Shown here one piece after another: positions 27,965-37,205 of a DNA stretch of 64,000 bases. Below the pieces are notes generated by a model. It was not told the DNA's origin. It did no database searches and saw nothing but the letters and a program-made list of their open reading frames with translations. Source of the DNA: Duganella aceris (GTDB taxonomy: Bacteria > Pseudomonadota > Gammaproteobacteria > Burkholderiales > Burkholderiaceae_D); contig NZ_JAADJT010000003.1 of the NCBI RefSeq assembly GCF_011090165.1, positions 310,001 through 374,000 of the forward strand, read 5' to 3'. Every line of letters starts with the position of its first letter. The stretch's first letter is position 1. A program made the translations under genes and the position numbers.

Positions 27965-29557
27965 ATGTCCAGCAAACCCACCACGCCCGAGCAGAATCCG
28001 GCCGAGATCGCGCGCGAGGCCTTCCGCCGCCTCGCCACGCGCCGCATCGCGCCGACGCCGGAAGCCTACCGCGAGATTTACAACGAAATCGCCGGCGTCG
28101 CCGCCGAGCCGGCCGCCGCCGCGCCGGCCGCGCCGCTGGGCAGCGTCGATCCGGGGCCGGAATCGGTGTTGAGCCAGTTCGCCACCCGGCTCACCGAGAA
28201 CAGCGGCGACCTGGCCGACTTCGGCCGCCGCTTCAACCGCGCGGTCAAGTCGCGCGACTGGGACGGCTACGCCAAGACCCTGTCGCAGCTGGTGGAAAAG
28301 CATTTCGTCGGCAAGAAGGGCGGCATCGAAGTGGCCGGCCTGGCGGCCGAGGACGAACAAACCCGCACCCTGCGCGAACTGCTGAGCCGCACCCTGACCT
28401 TCGCCGTGGCCTCGCTGCTGTCCGGCGCGCCGGTGCTGGTGGCCGAGGCCGAATCGCTGGGCGCCGCCACCAAGCTGGCCCACAGCGAGGAGGCGCTGGC
28501 CGAGATCGCGCTGCGGTTGAAGCAACTGTGCTTCCAGATCGAGCTGCGCGGCGGCGACAGCGGCGAACAGCAGGAATTGCTGCTGCGCCTGTTCAAGCTG
28601 CTGCTGGAAAACGTCAGCGAGCTGCTGGACGACGACAGCTGGCTGCGCGGCCAGATCGAGGCGGTGCAAAACCTGATCGCCGGCCCGCTCGACGTGCGCG
28701 CGCTGGAGGAAGCCACGCGCAGCCTGAAAGAGGTCATCTACAAGCAGGGCCAGCTCAAGCACAGCCTGTCGGACGTCAAGCTCACCGTCAAGAACATGAT
28801 GATGACCTTCATCGACCGCCTCGGCCAAGTGGCGGCGTCGACCGGCGACTTCCACGAGAAGATCGGCGGCTATTCGGAAAAGATCAGCAAGGCCGACAAT
28901 ATCGCCGAACTCAACAGCATTCTCGACGAGGTGCTCAAGGAAACCCGGCTGGTGCAGAGCGAGGCCTTGAAGGCGCGCGACAAGATGGTGCTGGCGCGGC
29001 AGGAGGTGCAGGACGCGGAACAGCGCATCCACACGCTGGAGGCCAAGCTGCAGCATTTGAGCGAGCTGGTGCGCGAAGACCAGCTGACCGGCAGCCTCAA
29101 CCGCCGGGGCCTGGACGACGTGTTCGAGCGCGAGACCGCGCGCTCCGACCGCCGCGGCACGCCGCTGTGCATCGCCATCCTCGACCTCGACGATTTCAAA
29201 AAGCTCAACGACACCTACGGCCACATCGCCGGCGACGCCGCGCTCAAGCACCTGGTCAAGATCGTCAAGGACACGCTGCGCTCGATGGACGTGATCGCCC
29301 GCTTCGGCGGCGAGGAATTCCTGATCCTGATGCCGGAAACCACGGTCGAGGCGGCCGCGAGCACGATGACCCGGCTGCAGCGCGAGCTGACCAAGCACTT
29401 CTTCCTGCACGACAACGAGAAAGTGCTGATCACCTTCTCGGCCGGCGTCGCGCTGCGCCGCCCGAACGAGGAACAGACCGAGCTGGTCAAGCGGGCCGAC
29501 AAGGCCATGTACACCGCCAAGCAGACCGGCAAGAACCGGGTGGTGGTGGCCGATTAG
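27965..29557 (+). CDS. diguanylate cyclase (GGDEF) with helical N-terminal region
   Basis: A 530-residue cytosolic protein. Residues 1-360 are mostly predicted helix and coiled coil (Glu/Leu/Lys rich, ending RIHTLEAKLQHLSELVRED), without a recognisable sensor or membrane segment. The GGDEF domain follows: DQLTGSLNRRGL, IAILDLDDFKKLND, and GGEEF at 448-452. An RxxD inhibitory site (RSMD, 439-442) lies exactly five residues before GGEEF, so product feedback is expected. It makes c-di-GMP from two GTP. Its place before the flagellin gene suggests control of motility, together with ycgR. Confidence 0.93.
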   Translation: MSSKPTTPEQNPAEIAREAFRRLATRRIAPTPEAYREIYNEIAGVAAEPAAAAPAAPLGSVDPGPESVLSQFATRLTENSGDLADFGRRFNRAVKSRDWDGYAKTLSQLVEKHFVGKKGGIEVAGLAAEDEQTRTLRELLSRTLTFAVASLLSGAPVLVAEAESLGAATKLAHSEEALAEIALRLKQLCFQIELRGGDSGEQQELLLRLFKLLLENVSELLDDDSWLRGQIEAVQNLIAGPLDVRALEEATRSLKEVIYKQGQLKHSLSDVKLTVKNMMMTFIDRLGQVAASTGDFHEKIGGYSEKISKADNIAELNSILDEVLKETRLVQSEALKARDKMVLARQEVQDAEQRIHTLEAKLQHLSELVREDQLTGSLNRRGLDDVFERETARSDRRGTPLCIAILDLDDFKKLNDTYGHIAGDAALKHLVKIVKDTLRSMDVIARFGGEEFLILMPETTVEAAASTMTRLQRELTKHFFLHDNEKVLITFSAGVALRRPNEEQTELVKRADKAMYTAKQTGKNRVVVAD

Positions 29558-29583
29558 ACATCGTTGCGGTCCTGTTTGCCCCC

Positions 29584-29610
29584 AGCCCGGCGCCCGCCGG
29601 GCTTTTTTTT
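29584..29610 (+). terminator. rho-independent terminator after the diguanylate cyclase
   Basis: Eight-bp GC stem AGCCCGGC/GCCGGGCT with a four-base loop followed by eight T. It isolates the GGDEF gene from fliC. Confidence 0.92.
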
Positions 29611-29734
29611 CGTCCGCACACGGCGCGAAATATAATTATTTTTACCCTAAAGATTCGCGCCGCGCGGTCGTTTAAACGGGAAGGCGAAGCGAACTTTAGC
29701 CCTGAAAGATAAAATTTAGTCGTGTTTCCAACCC

Positions 29735-29761
29735 TAAATTTTCCCGCAGAGCAACCGTTAG
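29735..29761 (+). promoter_or_regulatory. sigma-28 (FliA)-like promoter of fliC
   Basis: TAAATTTT, 11 bp, ACCGTTAG. Compared with the FliA consensus TAAAGTTT-N11-GCCGATAA, the -35 matches 7 of 8 and the -10 matches 5 of 8, with exact spacing. It lies about 100 bp before the fliC ATG. The rest of the 302-bp gap 29558-29859 holds the terminator at 29584-29610, an AT-rich stretch and the leader. Confidence 0.65.
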
Positions 29762-29859
29762 TGACTACAACTGCGGTTTGATTGTCTCGGAACACGGAGA
29801 CAGACCAAGGGGAACTGAGGCATCCAGCCCACAATGAAGTACCTGTTTGGAGAAACATC

Positions 29860-31434
29860 ATGGCACAAGTCATCAATACCAATATTTCCTCGCTGAATTC
29901 GCAACGTAACCTGACCACCTCGCAAGCTTCGCTGTCGACTTCGCTGCAACGCCTGTCCTCCGGTCTGCGCATCAACAGCGCCAAGGACGACGCCGCCGGT
30001 CTGGCGATTTCCGAGCGTTTCACGTCGCAAATCCGGGGCAATACCACGGCCGCACGTAACGCCAACGACGGTATCTCGCTGGCGCAAACGGCCGAGGGTG
30101 GCTTGAGCACCGCCGGCGACCTGCTGCAGCGTATGCGTGAACTGGCCGTCCAGTCCGCCAACGGCACCAACTCCGATTCCGACCGCGCATCGATCCAGAA
30201 CGAGGTCTCGGCGCTGTCGAACGAATTGAACCGCGTCGCCAACACCACCCAGTTCAACGGCCAGAACGTGCTGGACGGCTCGCTGACCTCGGCCCAGTTC
30301 CAGGTCGGCGCCAACTCCGGCCAGACCATCAACATCGGCGTGCAATCGGCCAAGGCCACCGACCTGGGCAACAACACCCTGAAGTCGGCCACCGGCAACA
30401 CCCTGACCAGCGCCCTGTCGCAGCCGATCGCCGGCGGCGCCACCGACGGCCAGAACAACATCGCCGCCGATGAAACGCTGTCGATCAAGTCCGGCGCCGG
30501 CATCAGCACCGACCTGCTGGTCACCGCCGGCGCCAGCGCCGGCAAGATCGCCGCCAACATCAACTCGCTCAGCGGCACCACCGGCGTCAGCGCCCAGGCT
30601 TCGACCACCGCCACCATCACCGGCATCACCGACGGTTCGGTGCAGTTCGAACTGCGCGGCGCCAACTCCAAGGCCAACGACGCCAACTCCAAGCCGGTGA
30701 CGATCTCGGCCAAAGTGGTCGGCGGCGACCTGTCGGCCCTGGCCCAGGCGATCAACGCGCAAAGCGGCACCACCGCCGTCACCGCGTCGGTCAAGAAGGA
30801 CGGCGCCAGCGGCGCCACCTCGCTGGTGCTGAACAACAGCAACGGCGACGACATCAGCCTGAACAACCTGCTGGCCGACACCGCCACCGGTCTGGGCGCC
30901 GCCCTGATCGCCGGCGCGCCGACCCCGGCCAACGGCACCACGGCTGAAGTACCGTCGACCGGGATCGCGATTCCGAACAGCGGCACCACGGCCACCCCGG
31001 CCTCGGTCACCGTCGGCGGCACGCTGTCGTTCTCGTCGGACAGCGGTTTCTCGATCGCCTCGACCGGTACCGCCATCATCGGCGGCACCGCCGGCACCGC
31101 GGTCGGTTCCGACCTGCAAGCGGTGGCCAAGCTGGACGTCAGCACCGTCGCCGGCTCCAACGCGGCACTGAAGACCATCGACTCGGCGCTGAACCAGATC
31201 AACAGCAACCGCGCCGCGCTGGGTGCGATCCAGAACCGTTTCGCCTCGACCATTTCGAACCTGAACACGACCACCGAGAACTTGTCGGCCTCGCGTAGCC
31301 GTATCCAGGACACCGACTTTGCTGCGGAAACCGCGAGCCTGACCCGCGGCCAGATCCTGCAACAAGCCGGTACCGCGATTCTGGCCCAGGCGAACTCGTT
31401 GCCGAACGGCGTGCTGTCGCTGCTGCGTGGCTAA
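29860..31434 (+). CDS. fliC: flagellin
   Basis: Filament subunit of 524 residues. The N-terminal D0/D1 part (MAQVINTNISSLNSQRNL, LSSGLRINSAKDDAAGLAI) and C-terminal part (IDSALNQINSNRAALGAIQNR ... LSLLRG) are conserved. The middle (about 160-425) is variable, Thr/Gly/Ala rich, and contains flagellin-IN-like segments also seen in the fliD product. The start at 29860 has GGAGA 6 bp upstream; the open frame extends to 29782 but that part is leader. Exported by the flagellar type III apparatus. Confidence 0.96.
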   Translation: MAQVINTNISSLNSQRNLTTSQASLSTSLQRLSSGLRINSAKDDAAGLAISERFTSQIRGNTTAARNANDGISLAQTAEGGLSTAGDLLQRMRELAVQSANGTNSDSDRASIQNEVSALSNELNRVANTTQFNGQNVLDGSLTSAQFQVGANSGQTINIGVQSAKATDLGNNTLKSATGNTLTSALSQPIAGGATDGQNNIAADETLSIKSGAGISTDLLVTAGASAGKIAANINSLSGTTGVSAQASTTATITGITDGSVQFELRGANSKANDANSKPVTISAKVVGGDLSALAQAINAQSGTTAVTASVKKDGASGATSLVLNNSNGDDISLNNLLADTATGLGAALIAGAPTPANGTTAEVPSTGIAIPNSGTTATPASVTVGGTLSFSSDSGFSIASTGTAIIGGTAGTAVGSDLQAVAKLDVSTVAGSNAALKTIDSALNQINSNRAALGAIQNRFASTISNLNTTTENLSASRSRIQDTDFAAETASLTRGQILQQAGTAILAQANSLPNGVLSLLRG

Positions 31435-31479
31435 AATCCGGGGATGAGACGGCGCCCACCCGCGCCGTCCTGACCAGGT

Positions 31480-31511
31480 TCCCCGACTGATTTCATCCGT
31501 CGGGGATTTTT
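31480..31511 (+). terminator. terminator/attenuator between fliC and flaG
   Basis: Stem TCCCCGAC (31480-31487) with GTCGGGGA (31499-31506) and five T. A second GC hairpin (GACGGCGC/GCGCCGTC, 31447-31468) precedes it. Probably limits read-through from the highly expressed flagellin gene. Confidence 0.8.
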
Positions 31512-31526
31512 CACAAAGGAAGCATC

Positions 31527-31910
31527 ATGACTATCGATACCATAGGCTCGGCCACCTCGGCCCGCCAGGCCGACCGCACCCCGGTCGGCACCGACGCGGC
31601 GCTCGCCCAGGGCGCCGCGCGCGCACCGGCCACCGCCGTCGAGACCGCCGCCGCGGTGAGGGCGCCGTCCGCGGCGCCGTCGCTGGCCCAGGTCAACGAG
31701 GCCGTGTCGCAGTTGAACAAGTCGTCGCAGGCCAAGTCGCAGGGCCTGGAGTTCTCGGTCGACACCGACAGCAAGCGCACCGTGGTCAAGGTGGTTGACC
31801 AGACCACCAAGGAAGTGCTGCGGCAGATTCCGACCCCCGAGGCGCTGGAAATCGCCAAGGCGCTGGAATCGAAGTCCAGCACCGGTCTGCTGATCCAGCA
31901 AACCGCCTGA
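31527..31910 (+). CDS. flaG: FlaG family protein
   Basis: A 127-residue protein. The first 50 residues are Ala/Thr rich and variable; the conserved FlaG core is at the end: LEFSVDTDSKRTVVKVVDQTTKEVLRQIPTPEALEIAKAL. FlaG influences filament length in several bacteria, by a mechanism that is not settled. It lies between fliC and fliD as in many polar-flagellated proteobacteria. AAAGGAAG precedes the ATG. Confidence 0.9.
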   Translation: MTIDTIGSATSARQADRTPVGTDAALAQGAARAPATAVETAAAVRAPSAAPSLAQVNEAVSQLNKSSQAKSQGLEFSVDTDSKRTVVKVVDQTTKEVLRQIPTPEALEIAKALESKSSTGLLIQQTA

Positions 31911-31942
31911 AGCGGCCGCGCCCAGCGCGCGCCGCTTTTTCT
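31911..31942 (+). terminator. rho-independent terminator after flaG
   Basis: AGCGGC...GCCGCT stem, extended inward with GCGC pairs and one bulge, then five T, a C and four more T. It begins directly after the flaG stop. Confidence 0.8.
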
Positions 31943-32074
31943 TTTCTTATGGCATCCTGTTCCGGGAGCGCCGACCTGACGAATCTCTCGGGCCACGCCC
32001 CGCGCCGGATGCCCGTCGGACCCACCGCTGCCTGTTTTTTCCGCTTTGACCGAACAGGCCGGTATTCCCCCCTC

Positions 32075-32101
32075 TCAAGTCCGGTTTGATTCTGCCGATA
32101 C
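32075..32101 (+). promoter_or_regulatory. sigma-28 (FliA)-like promoter of fliD
   Basis: TCAAGTCC, 11 bp, GCCGATAC. The -10 matches the FliA consensus GCCGATAA in 7 of 8 positions, the -35 in 5 of 8. It ends 34 bp before the fliD GTG. Confidence 0.75.
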
Positions 32102-32135
32102 TGTCTTATATTATTGCTTTACTTAGGAGCACAAC

Positions 32136-34814
32136 GTGGGCATCTCTTCACCCGGCATCGGCTCAGGCATCGACGTCAACACCATCGTCAGCAAACTGAT
32201 GTCGGTGGAATCGCAGCCGCTGAACGATTTCGACAAGAAATCGGCCAGCTATCTGGCGCAAGTGTCCGCGTTCGGCAACCTGTCGAGCGCGCTCGGCGGC
32301 TTCCAGTCCTCGCTCTCCAGCCTGAGTTCGCTCTCCGGCTTCCAGACCATGAGCGCCACGCCGGGCGACAACTCGATCTTCACCACCAGCGCCAGCGGCA
32401 CCGCGCAGCCCGGCAGCTACCGGGTCAACATCACCCAGATCGCGCAGGCGCAGACGTTGGCCTCGGGCGGCTACAAGTCGACCACCGCCGCCATCGGCCT
32501 GGGCGGCAAGACCACGATCAACTTTGCGCTCGGCACCGTCAGCGGCGGCAGCTTCGGCCTGAGCGGCGCCAAGCTGGACAAGGCGCTCAGCAGCGGCGGC
32601 CTGACCACCGGCGCGCTGACCATCAACAACACCGCGATCGCCACCGACGGCACCACCCGCAGCGCGCGCCTGCTGGCCGACGCCATCAACGCCAAGAGCG
32701 CCACCACCGGCGTCTCGGCCAAGGCCTCGGCCACCGTCACCGACGCCACGCTGTTCGCCAGCTACGGCGACATCGACACCAGCGCCGGCGGCACCTACGC
32801 GCTGTCGGTGGGCGGCGTCAACATCGCGGTGCAGGCCAGCGGCGTGGCCCCGGGCGAGGCCGGCGCGGTCAGCGCCGCCTCGATCGACGCCGCGCTGACC
32901 GGCAACACCGCCATCACCCGCGCCCTGGCCGACGCCAACATCACCGTCAGCGGCACCGCCGCCGGCGGCGACCTCGCCTTCACCAACGCCGACGGCAGCA
33001 ACATCACCATCGCCGAGGGCGTCTCGGGCACGGTCAGCGGCGGCATCGGCAACGCCGCCGGCGCCGCCAACATCGGCTCGGCCACCACCGAGGTCGGCGC
33101 CATCTCGCTGATTTCCGCCAGCGGCAGCCCGATCACCGTGGGCGGCACCAACCCGGCCGGGGCCGGCCTGAGCGCCGGCGTCGGCGGCGCCTACCTGGGC
33201 GCCGGCTTCGCCGCCGATTCCAGCCGCACCAGCGGCAACATCGTCATCGACAGCTCCAACAACACGCTGCAGGGCATCATGGCGGCGATCAACAAGGGCA
33301 ACTTCGGCGTCACCGCCCGCATCGTCTCGGACGGCTCGACCGGCACCAACGCCACCCCGAACCGGCTGGTGCTGACCTCGACCGCCACCGGCGAGAGCTC
33401 GACCATGAAGATCACGCTGTCCGGCTCGGGCGGCAGCGCGCCGGACGAGGAACTGAGCAAGCTGCTGGCCTACGATCCGGCCGGGGCGCAAAACATGAGC
33501 CAGAAGGCGGCCGCGTCCAACACCAAGGGCACCGTCGACGGCATCGATTTCACCAGCTCCAGCCTGGGCATTTCCGGCTCGGTGCCGGGGGTGACCATCA
33601 GCGCGCTGAAGGTCGGCAGCTCGACGCTGACCGTGTCCAAGGACACCGCCGCGCTGACCGCGTCGGTCACCGGCTTCGTCAAGGCCTACAACGACCTGAC
33701 CAAGCAGATCACCGACCTCAGCGGCTACAACGCCGACACCAAGACCGGCGGCGCGCTGCTGGGCGATTCGACCGTGCGCAACCTGCAGGCGTCGATCCGG
33801 CGCCAGTTGTCGAGCTCGATCACCGGCCTGCAGGGCACCAGCCTGACCAATCTGTCGCAGATCGGCGTCTCGTTCCAGAAGGACGGCACGCTGACGCTCG
33901 ACACCAGCAAGCTGGGCAAGGCGATCGAGAGCAACTACAACGACATCGCCGGCCTGTTCGCGGCGGTCGGGCGCGGCACCGATGCCGACGTCAAGTTCGC
34001 CAGCTCGACCAGCAAGACCCAGGCCGGCGACTACCGGGTCGACATCACCCAGCTGGCCACCCAGGGCACGCTGAAGGGCACCGTGGCGCTGCCGGCCGAG
34101 ACCGTGATCGCCGAAGACACCACCTGGACCGTCACGCTGAACGACACCAAGCCGGCGACGCTGGCCAACACCGCCACCATCACCCTGCCGGCCGGCAGCT
34201 ACAACCCGAGCCAGCTGCAGACCATGCTGCAATCGTCGATCAACGGCGTCAGCGCGTTCTCCAGCGCCGGCGCCACCGTCTCGGCCACCATCGGCGACGA
34301 CGGCATGCTCCAGCTGAGTTCGACCCGCTACGGCGCCAAGTCCAACCTGCACATCGCCAGCGCCACCGGCACGGCGGTGTCGGACGTGTTCGGCGCCGGC
34401 GCCTCGGTCGACGGCGTCGACGTAGCCGGCACCATCGGCGGCTACACCGCCACCGGCGACGGCCAGAACCTGACCGGCGGCCCCGGCGCCCCGGTCGAGG
34501 GCCTGAAGCTGACCATCACCGGCGACGCCATCGGTTCGCGCGGCACCATCGGCTTTTCGCAGGGCTACGCCTACCAGCTCAACAACCTGGCGGCCGGCTA
34601 CCTGGGCAGCACCGGCGCGATCACCAGCCGCACGACCGGCCTGAACAATACGGTCAAGGACATCACCAAGCAGCGCGACGCCTTCGCCGCGCGGCTGACC
34701 GACATTGAAGCACGCTACCGCAAGCAATACACGGCGCTCGACACCTCGATCGCCAGCATGAATACCACCGCGTCCTTCTTGACGCAACAGTTCGCGGCCA
34801 TGGCCAAAGCCTGA
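32136..34814 (+). CDS. fliD: flagellar filament cap protein FliD, unusually long
   Basis: Cap (HAP2) that folds flagellin at the filament tip. The N-terminal FliD_N (GISSPGIGSGIDVNTIVSKL) and C-terminal FliD_C (ALTASVTGFVKAYNDLTKQI ... RYRKQYTALDTSIASMNTTASFLTQQF) are clear. At 892 residues it is about twice the common 450-500. The extra length is in Gly/Ala/Thr-rich insertions, including two hook-IN-type segments starting QPGSYRVNITQIAQAQTL and QAGDYRVDITQLATQGTL, and regions resembling the flagellin variable domain. Start is GTG at 32136 with TAGGAG 8 bp upstream. It leads fliS and fliT. Confidence 0.93.
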   Translation: MGISSPGIGSGIDVNTIVSKLMSVESQPLNDFDKKSASYLAQVSAFGNLSSALGGFQSSLSSLSSLSGFQTMSATPGDNSIFTTSASGTAQPGSYRVNITQIAQAQTLASGGYKSTTAAIGLGGKTTINFALGTVSGGSFGLSGAKLDKALSSGGLTTGALTINNTAIATDGTTRSARLLADAINAKSATTGVSAKASATVTDATLFASYGDIDTSAGGTYALSVGGVNIAVQASGVAPGEAGAVSAASIDAALTGNTAITRALADANITVSGTAAGGDLAFTNADGSNITIAEGVSGTVSGGIGNAAGAANIGSATTEVGAISLISASGSPITVGGTNPAGAGLSAGVGGAYLGAGFAADSSRTSGNIVIDSSNNTLQGIMAAINKGNFGVTARIVSDGSTGTNATPNRLVLTSTATGESSTMKITLSGSGGSAPDEELSKLLAYDPAGAQNMSQKAAASNTKGTVDGIDFTSSSLGISGSVPGVTISALKVGSSTLTVSKDTAALTASVTGFVKAYNDLTKQITDLSGYNADTKTGGALLGDSTVRNLQASIRRQLSSSITGLQGTSLTNLSQIGVSFQKDGTLTLDTSKLGKAIESNYNDIAGLFAAVGRGTDADVKFASSTSKTQAGDYRVDITQLATQGTLKGTVALPAETVIAEDTTWTVTLNDTKPATLANTATITLPAGSYNPSQLQTMLQSSINGVSAFSSAGATVSATIGDDGMLQLSSTRYGAKSNLHIASATGTAVSDVFGAGASVDGVDVAGTIGGYTATGDGQNLTGGPGAPVEGLKLTITGDAIGSRGTIGFSQGYAYQLNNLAAGYLGSTGAITSRTTGLNNTVKDITKQRDAFAARLTDIEARYRKQYTALDTSIASMNTTASFLTQQFAAMAKA

Positions 34815-34842
34815 CCGCGGACTCATTAACAGGAGACAGAGT

Positions 34843-35277
34843 ATGTTTGGATCTCGACAAACCGGCGTGCACGCCTATGCCAAGGTCGGCATGGAAACCG
34901 GCGTGGTCGCCGCCAGTCCGCACAAGCTGATCGTGATGCTGTTCGACGGCGCGCTGGTGGCGCTGAACGGCGCCCTCGGCGGCATTCGCAGCGGCAACAT
35001 CGGCGAGAAGGGCAAATCGATCTCCAAAGCCATCATGATCATCGACAGCGGGCTGCGCGCCGCGCTCGACAAGAAGGCCGGCGGCGAAATCGCCGAGGGC
35101 CTGGACGCGCTGTACGAGTACATGAGCGGGCGCCTGCTGACCGCCAACATCAACAACGATCCAGCGATCCTGGAGGAAGTGCAGCGTTTGCTGACCGAGT
35201 TGCGCGACGCCTGGAACGCGATCGCCGATACCCCCGCCGCCACCGGCGCCCAACCCACCAATCTCGCGAGCGCCTGA
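34843..35277 (+). CDS. fliS: flagellin export chaperone FliS
   Basis: A 144-residue cytosolic chaperone that binds the flagellin C-terminus and stops early polymerisation. Conserved: YAKVGMETGVVAASPHKLI and MLFDGALVALNGALG, then KGKSISKAIMIIDSGLRAALD. The ribosome site AGGAGAC is 6 bp upstream. fliT begins 3 bp after the stop. Confidence 0.95.
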   Translation: MFGSRQTGVHAYAKVGMETGVVAASPHKLIVMLFDGALVALNGALGGIRSGNIGEKGKSISKAIMIIDSGLRAALDKKAGGEIAEGLDALYEYMSGRLLTANINNDPAILEEVQRLLTELRDAWNAIADTPAATGAQPTNLASA

Positions 35278-35280
35278 TCC

Positions 35281-35610
35281 ATGATGACGATTCAAGATGT
35301 TTTATCCGTGTACGCCGCGATGGCCGACCTGACCGAGCAGATGGTGCAGGCCGCCACCCGCAGCGACTGGGACGCGCTGGTGCTGCTGGAGCAGCGCTGC
35401 GCCGCCCACGTGCAGACGCTGCGCGCGCAGGAAACGCCGTTGCCGATGAGCGGCGCCGAGCGCGAACGCAAGATCGAACTGATCCGCCAGATGCTCAACG
35501 CCGATCGCCGGATCCGCGACCTGACCATGCCGTGGATGCATCAACTGTCCAAACTGATCAACTCCACCGGCACTGAACGGCGCGTGGTCAACGCCTACGG
35601 CAGCGTCTAA
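35281..35610 (+). CDS. fliT: flagellar chaperone FliT
   Basis: A small helical protein of 109 residues (VLSVYAAMADLTEQMVQAA, then W-D-A-LVLLEQRCAAHV and a second pair of helices). FliT is a chaperone for FliD and, in enterics, an FlhDC regulator. Assigned mainly from length, predicted helices and the fliD-fliS-fliT order. Two ATGs in tandem start the gene. Confidence 0.82.
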   Translation: MMTIQDVLSVYAAMADLTEQMVQAATRSDWDALVLLEQRCAAHVQTLRAQETPLPMSGAERERKIELIRQMLNADRRIRDLTMPWMHQLSKLINSTGTERRVVNAYGSV

Positions 35611-35624
35611 AGCGGGCGCGCGTC

Positions 35625-37205
35625 GTGCTGCCGCGCCTCGACGCCGCCGTCGTCACGCCGCTCACCCCGGCTGACGGCGCCGGTGCGGGCGCGGCGGTCG
35701 GCGAAGGCCGCCAGGCCGCCTTCCAGCGCGCGCTGCAGGGCATGGTCGGCCAGACCGTCACCGCCGAGGTGATCTCCAGCGTCAAGGACGGCAGCTTCAT
35801 CGTCCGGGTAGCCGACAACGCGGTGCGCATGATGCTGCCGCCCGGCACCCAGGTCGGCGCCGACATCCCGCTGACGGTGCTCAGCGCCAATCCCCGTCCC
35901 ACCTTCCAGCTGGCCAACGCGCCCGCCGGCGGCAATCCCACCGTGCTGTATGCCGACGGCGAGGCGGCCGCCGCGCCGCTGCCGTCGCAGGGCTCGGCGG
36001 TGTACGTCCCCGGCCGCACCCCGCCCGCCGCGCCCGGCCAAACCGGCCAGGCGGGCGCCCCCGCATCGCCCGCCGCCAACCCAGCGGCGACGCCGGGCGC
36101 GGACGGCGGCACCGTGGCCGACGCCGATCCCGCCCTGCCCGGCCAGCTCAAGCCCGGCGCCGCGCCGAACAATGCCGCCCCCCCGGCCGGCGCGCGTCCG
36201 GGCGCCGGCGCCGGCGAAGCCGCGCCCGCCGGCCAGCCGGGCCGGCCTGCTCCGGCGGCACAGCCCGGCGCCGCCGCGCCGGCCAATGGCGCCGCCAATC
36301 CGGCCGCCCTGCCCGCCACCGCCGGCCAGCCGGCGGCCAATGCGGCGGCCAACCCAGCGGCAACCGCAGCCAACGCGGCGACCGCTGCCGGCGCCGCCGG
36401 TTCCGCCGTGCCGGCCGACGCCGTCAAGCCGCAAAGCCTGGCCGCGACGTTGCTGGGCAAGGCGCCGCTGACCCCGGCCGCCGAGCTGCCCGACCTCGAT
36501 CCGAGCACGCCGGCGCCGACGCTGAGCAGCACCGCGCGCGCGCTGACCACCGTGCTGGGCGCGGTCCAGACCGGCCAGGCGGCGCAACTGGCGCTGATCG
36601 GCAAGACCGCGCTGTTCGGCAACGCCGCGCCGGACACCGCCGAACTGGCGCAAAAACTGCAGAACAGCATCTCGCAAAGCGGCCTGTTCTACGAATCCCA
36701 CGTCACCCAATGGGTCAAGGGCGAACGCACGCTGCCCGAACTGATGCGCGAACCGCAGATGCAGCGCCTGGCGCAGGGCGGCGACAACGCCGCCCGCGCC
36801 GCCGCCAACGGCCCCGACCTGAGCGCCGCGCAAATGATCAACCAGCAGCTGCACACCCAGGAGCAAGGCCGGGTGCAATGGCAAGGCCAAGCCTGGCCGG
36901 GCCAGCCGATGCAATGGGAGATCCGCCGCGAGCAGCGCGACGGCCGCAAGGACGAAGGCGGCGCCGACGCCGAGCCGGAGCAAGTTTGGCGCAGCGGCGT
37001 GCGCTTCCGCTTCCCGGCGCTGGGCACGGTGTCGGCCTCGGTCACGCTGATCGGTGGCCAGGTCCACATCCAGGTGCAGACCGGCAGCGACGACACCGCC
37101 GTCACGCTGCGCGCCTACGCCGGCGCGCTCGAGGCGGCGATGGAGGCGGCCGGCGCGCCGCTGTCGTCGCTGAGCATCGCCCAGGGGGACCGCGATGACG
37201 GATGA
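35625..37205 (+). CDS. second FliK-like hook-length control protein
   Basis: A 526-residue protein. After a folded-looking N-terminal segment (VTAEVISSVKDGSFIVRVAD, residues 45-65) comes a very Ala/Pro/Gly-rich disordered stretch (about 115-270), then a FliK_C-like domain (GVRFRFPALGTVSASVTLIG, VHIQVQTGSD) that should meet the export switch. It starts with GTG at 35625 with a poor ribosome site. Its last 11 bases overlap the FhlB-like gene, so the two are coupled. It is distinct from fliK at 45148. It may be a divergent FliK paralogue tuning export switching; the role is inferred. Confidence 0.8.
   Translation: MLPRLDAAVVTPLTPADGAGAGAAVGEGRQAAFQRALQGMVGQTVTAEVISSVKDGSFIVRVADNAVRMMLPPGTQVGADIPLTVLSANPRPTFQLANAPAGGNPTVLYADGEAAAAPLPSQGSAVYVPGRTPPAAPGQTGQAGAPASPAANPAATPGADGGTVADADPALPGQLKPGAAPNNAAPPAGARPGAGAGEAAPAGQPGRPAPAAQPGAAAPANGAANPAALPATAGQPAANAAANPAATAANAATAAGAAGSAVPADAVKPQSLAATLLGKAPLTPAAELPDLDPSTPAPTLSSTARALTTVLGAVQTGQAAQLALIGKTALFGNAAPDTAELAQKLQNSISQSGLFYESHVTQWVKGERTLPELMREPQMQRLAQGGDNAARAAANGPDLSAAQMINQQLHTQEQGRVQWQGQAWPGQPMQWEIRREQRDGRKDEGGADAEPEQVWRSGVRFRFPALGTVSASVTLIGGQVHIQVQTGSDDTAVTLRAYAGALEAAMEAAGAPLSSLSIAQGDRDDG

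Noticed and set aside
32163-34826. 887-codon minus-strand frame opposite fliD, and an 864-codon plus frame at 32114
   Set aside because: Both are shadows of the GC-rich fliD gene; neither has a ribosome site or known domain.
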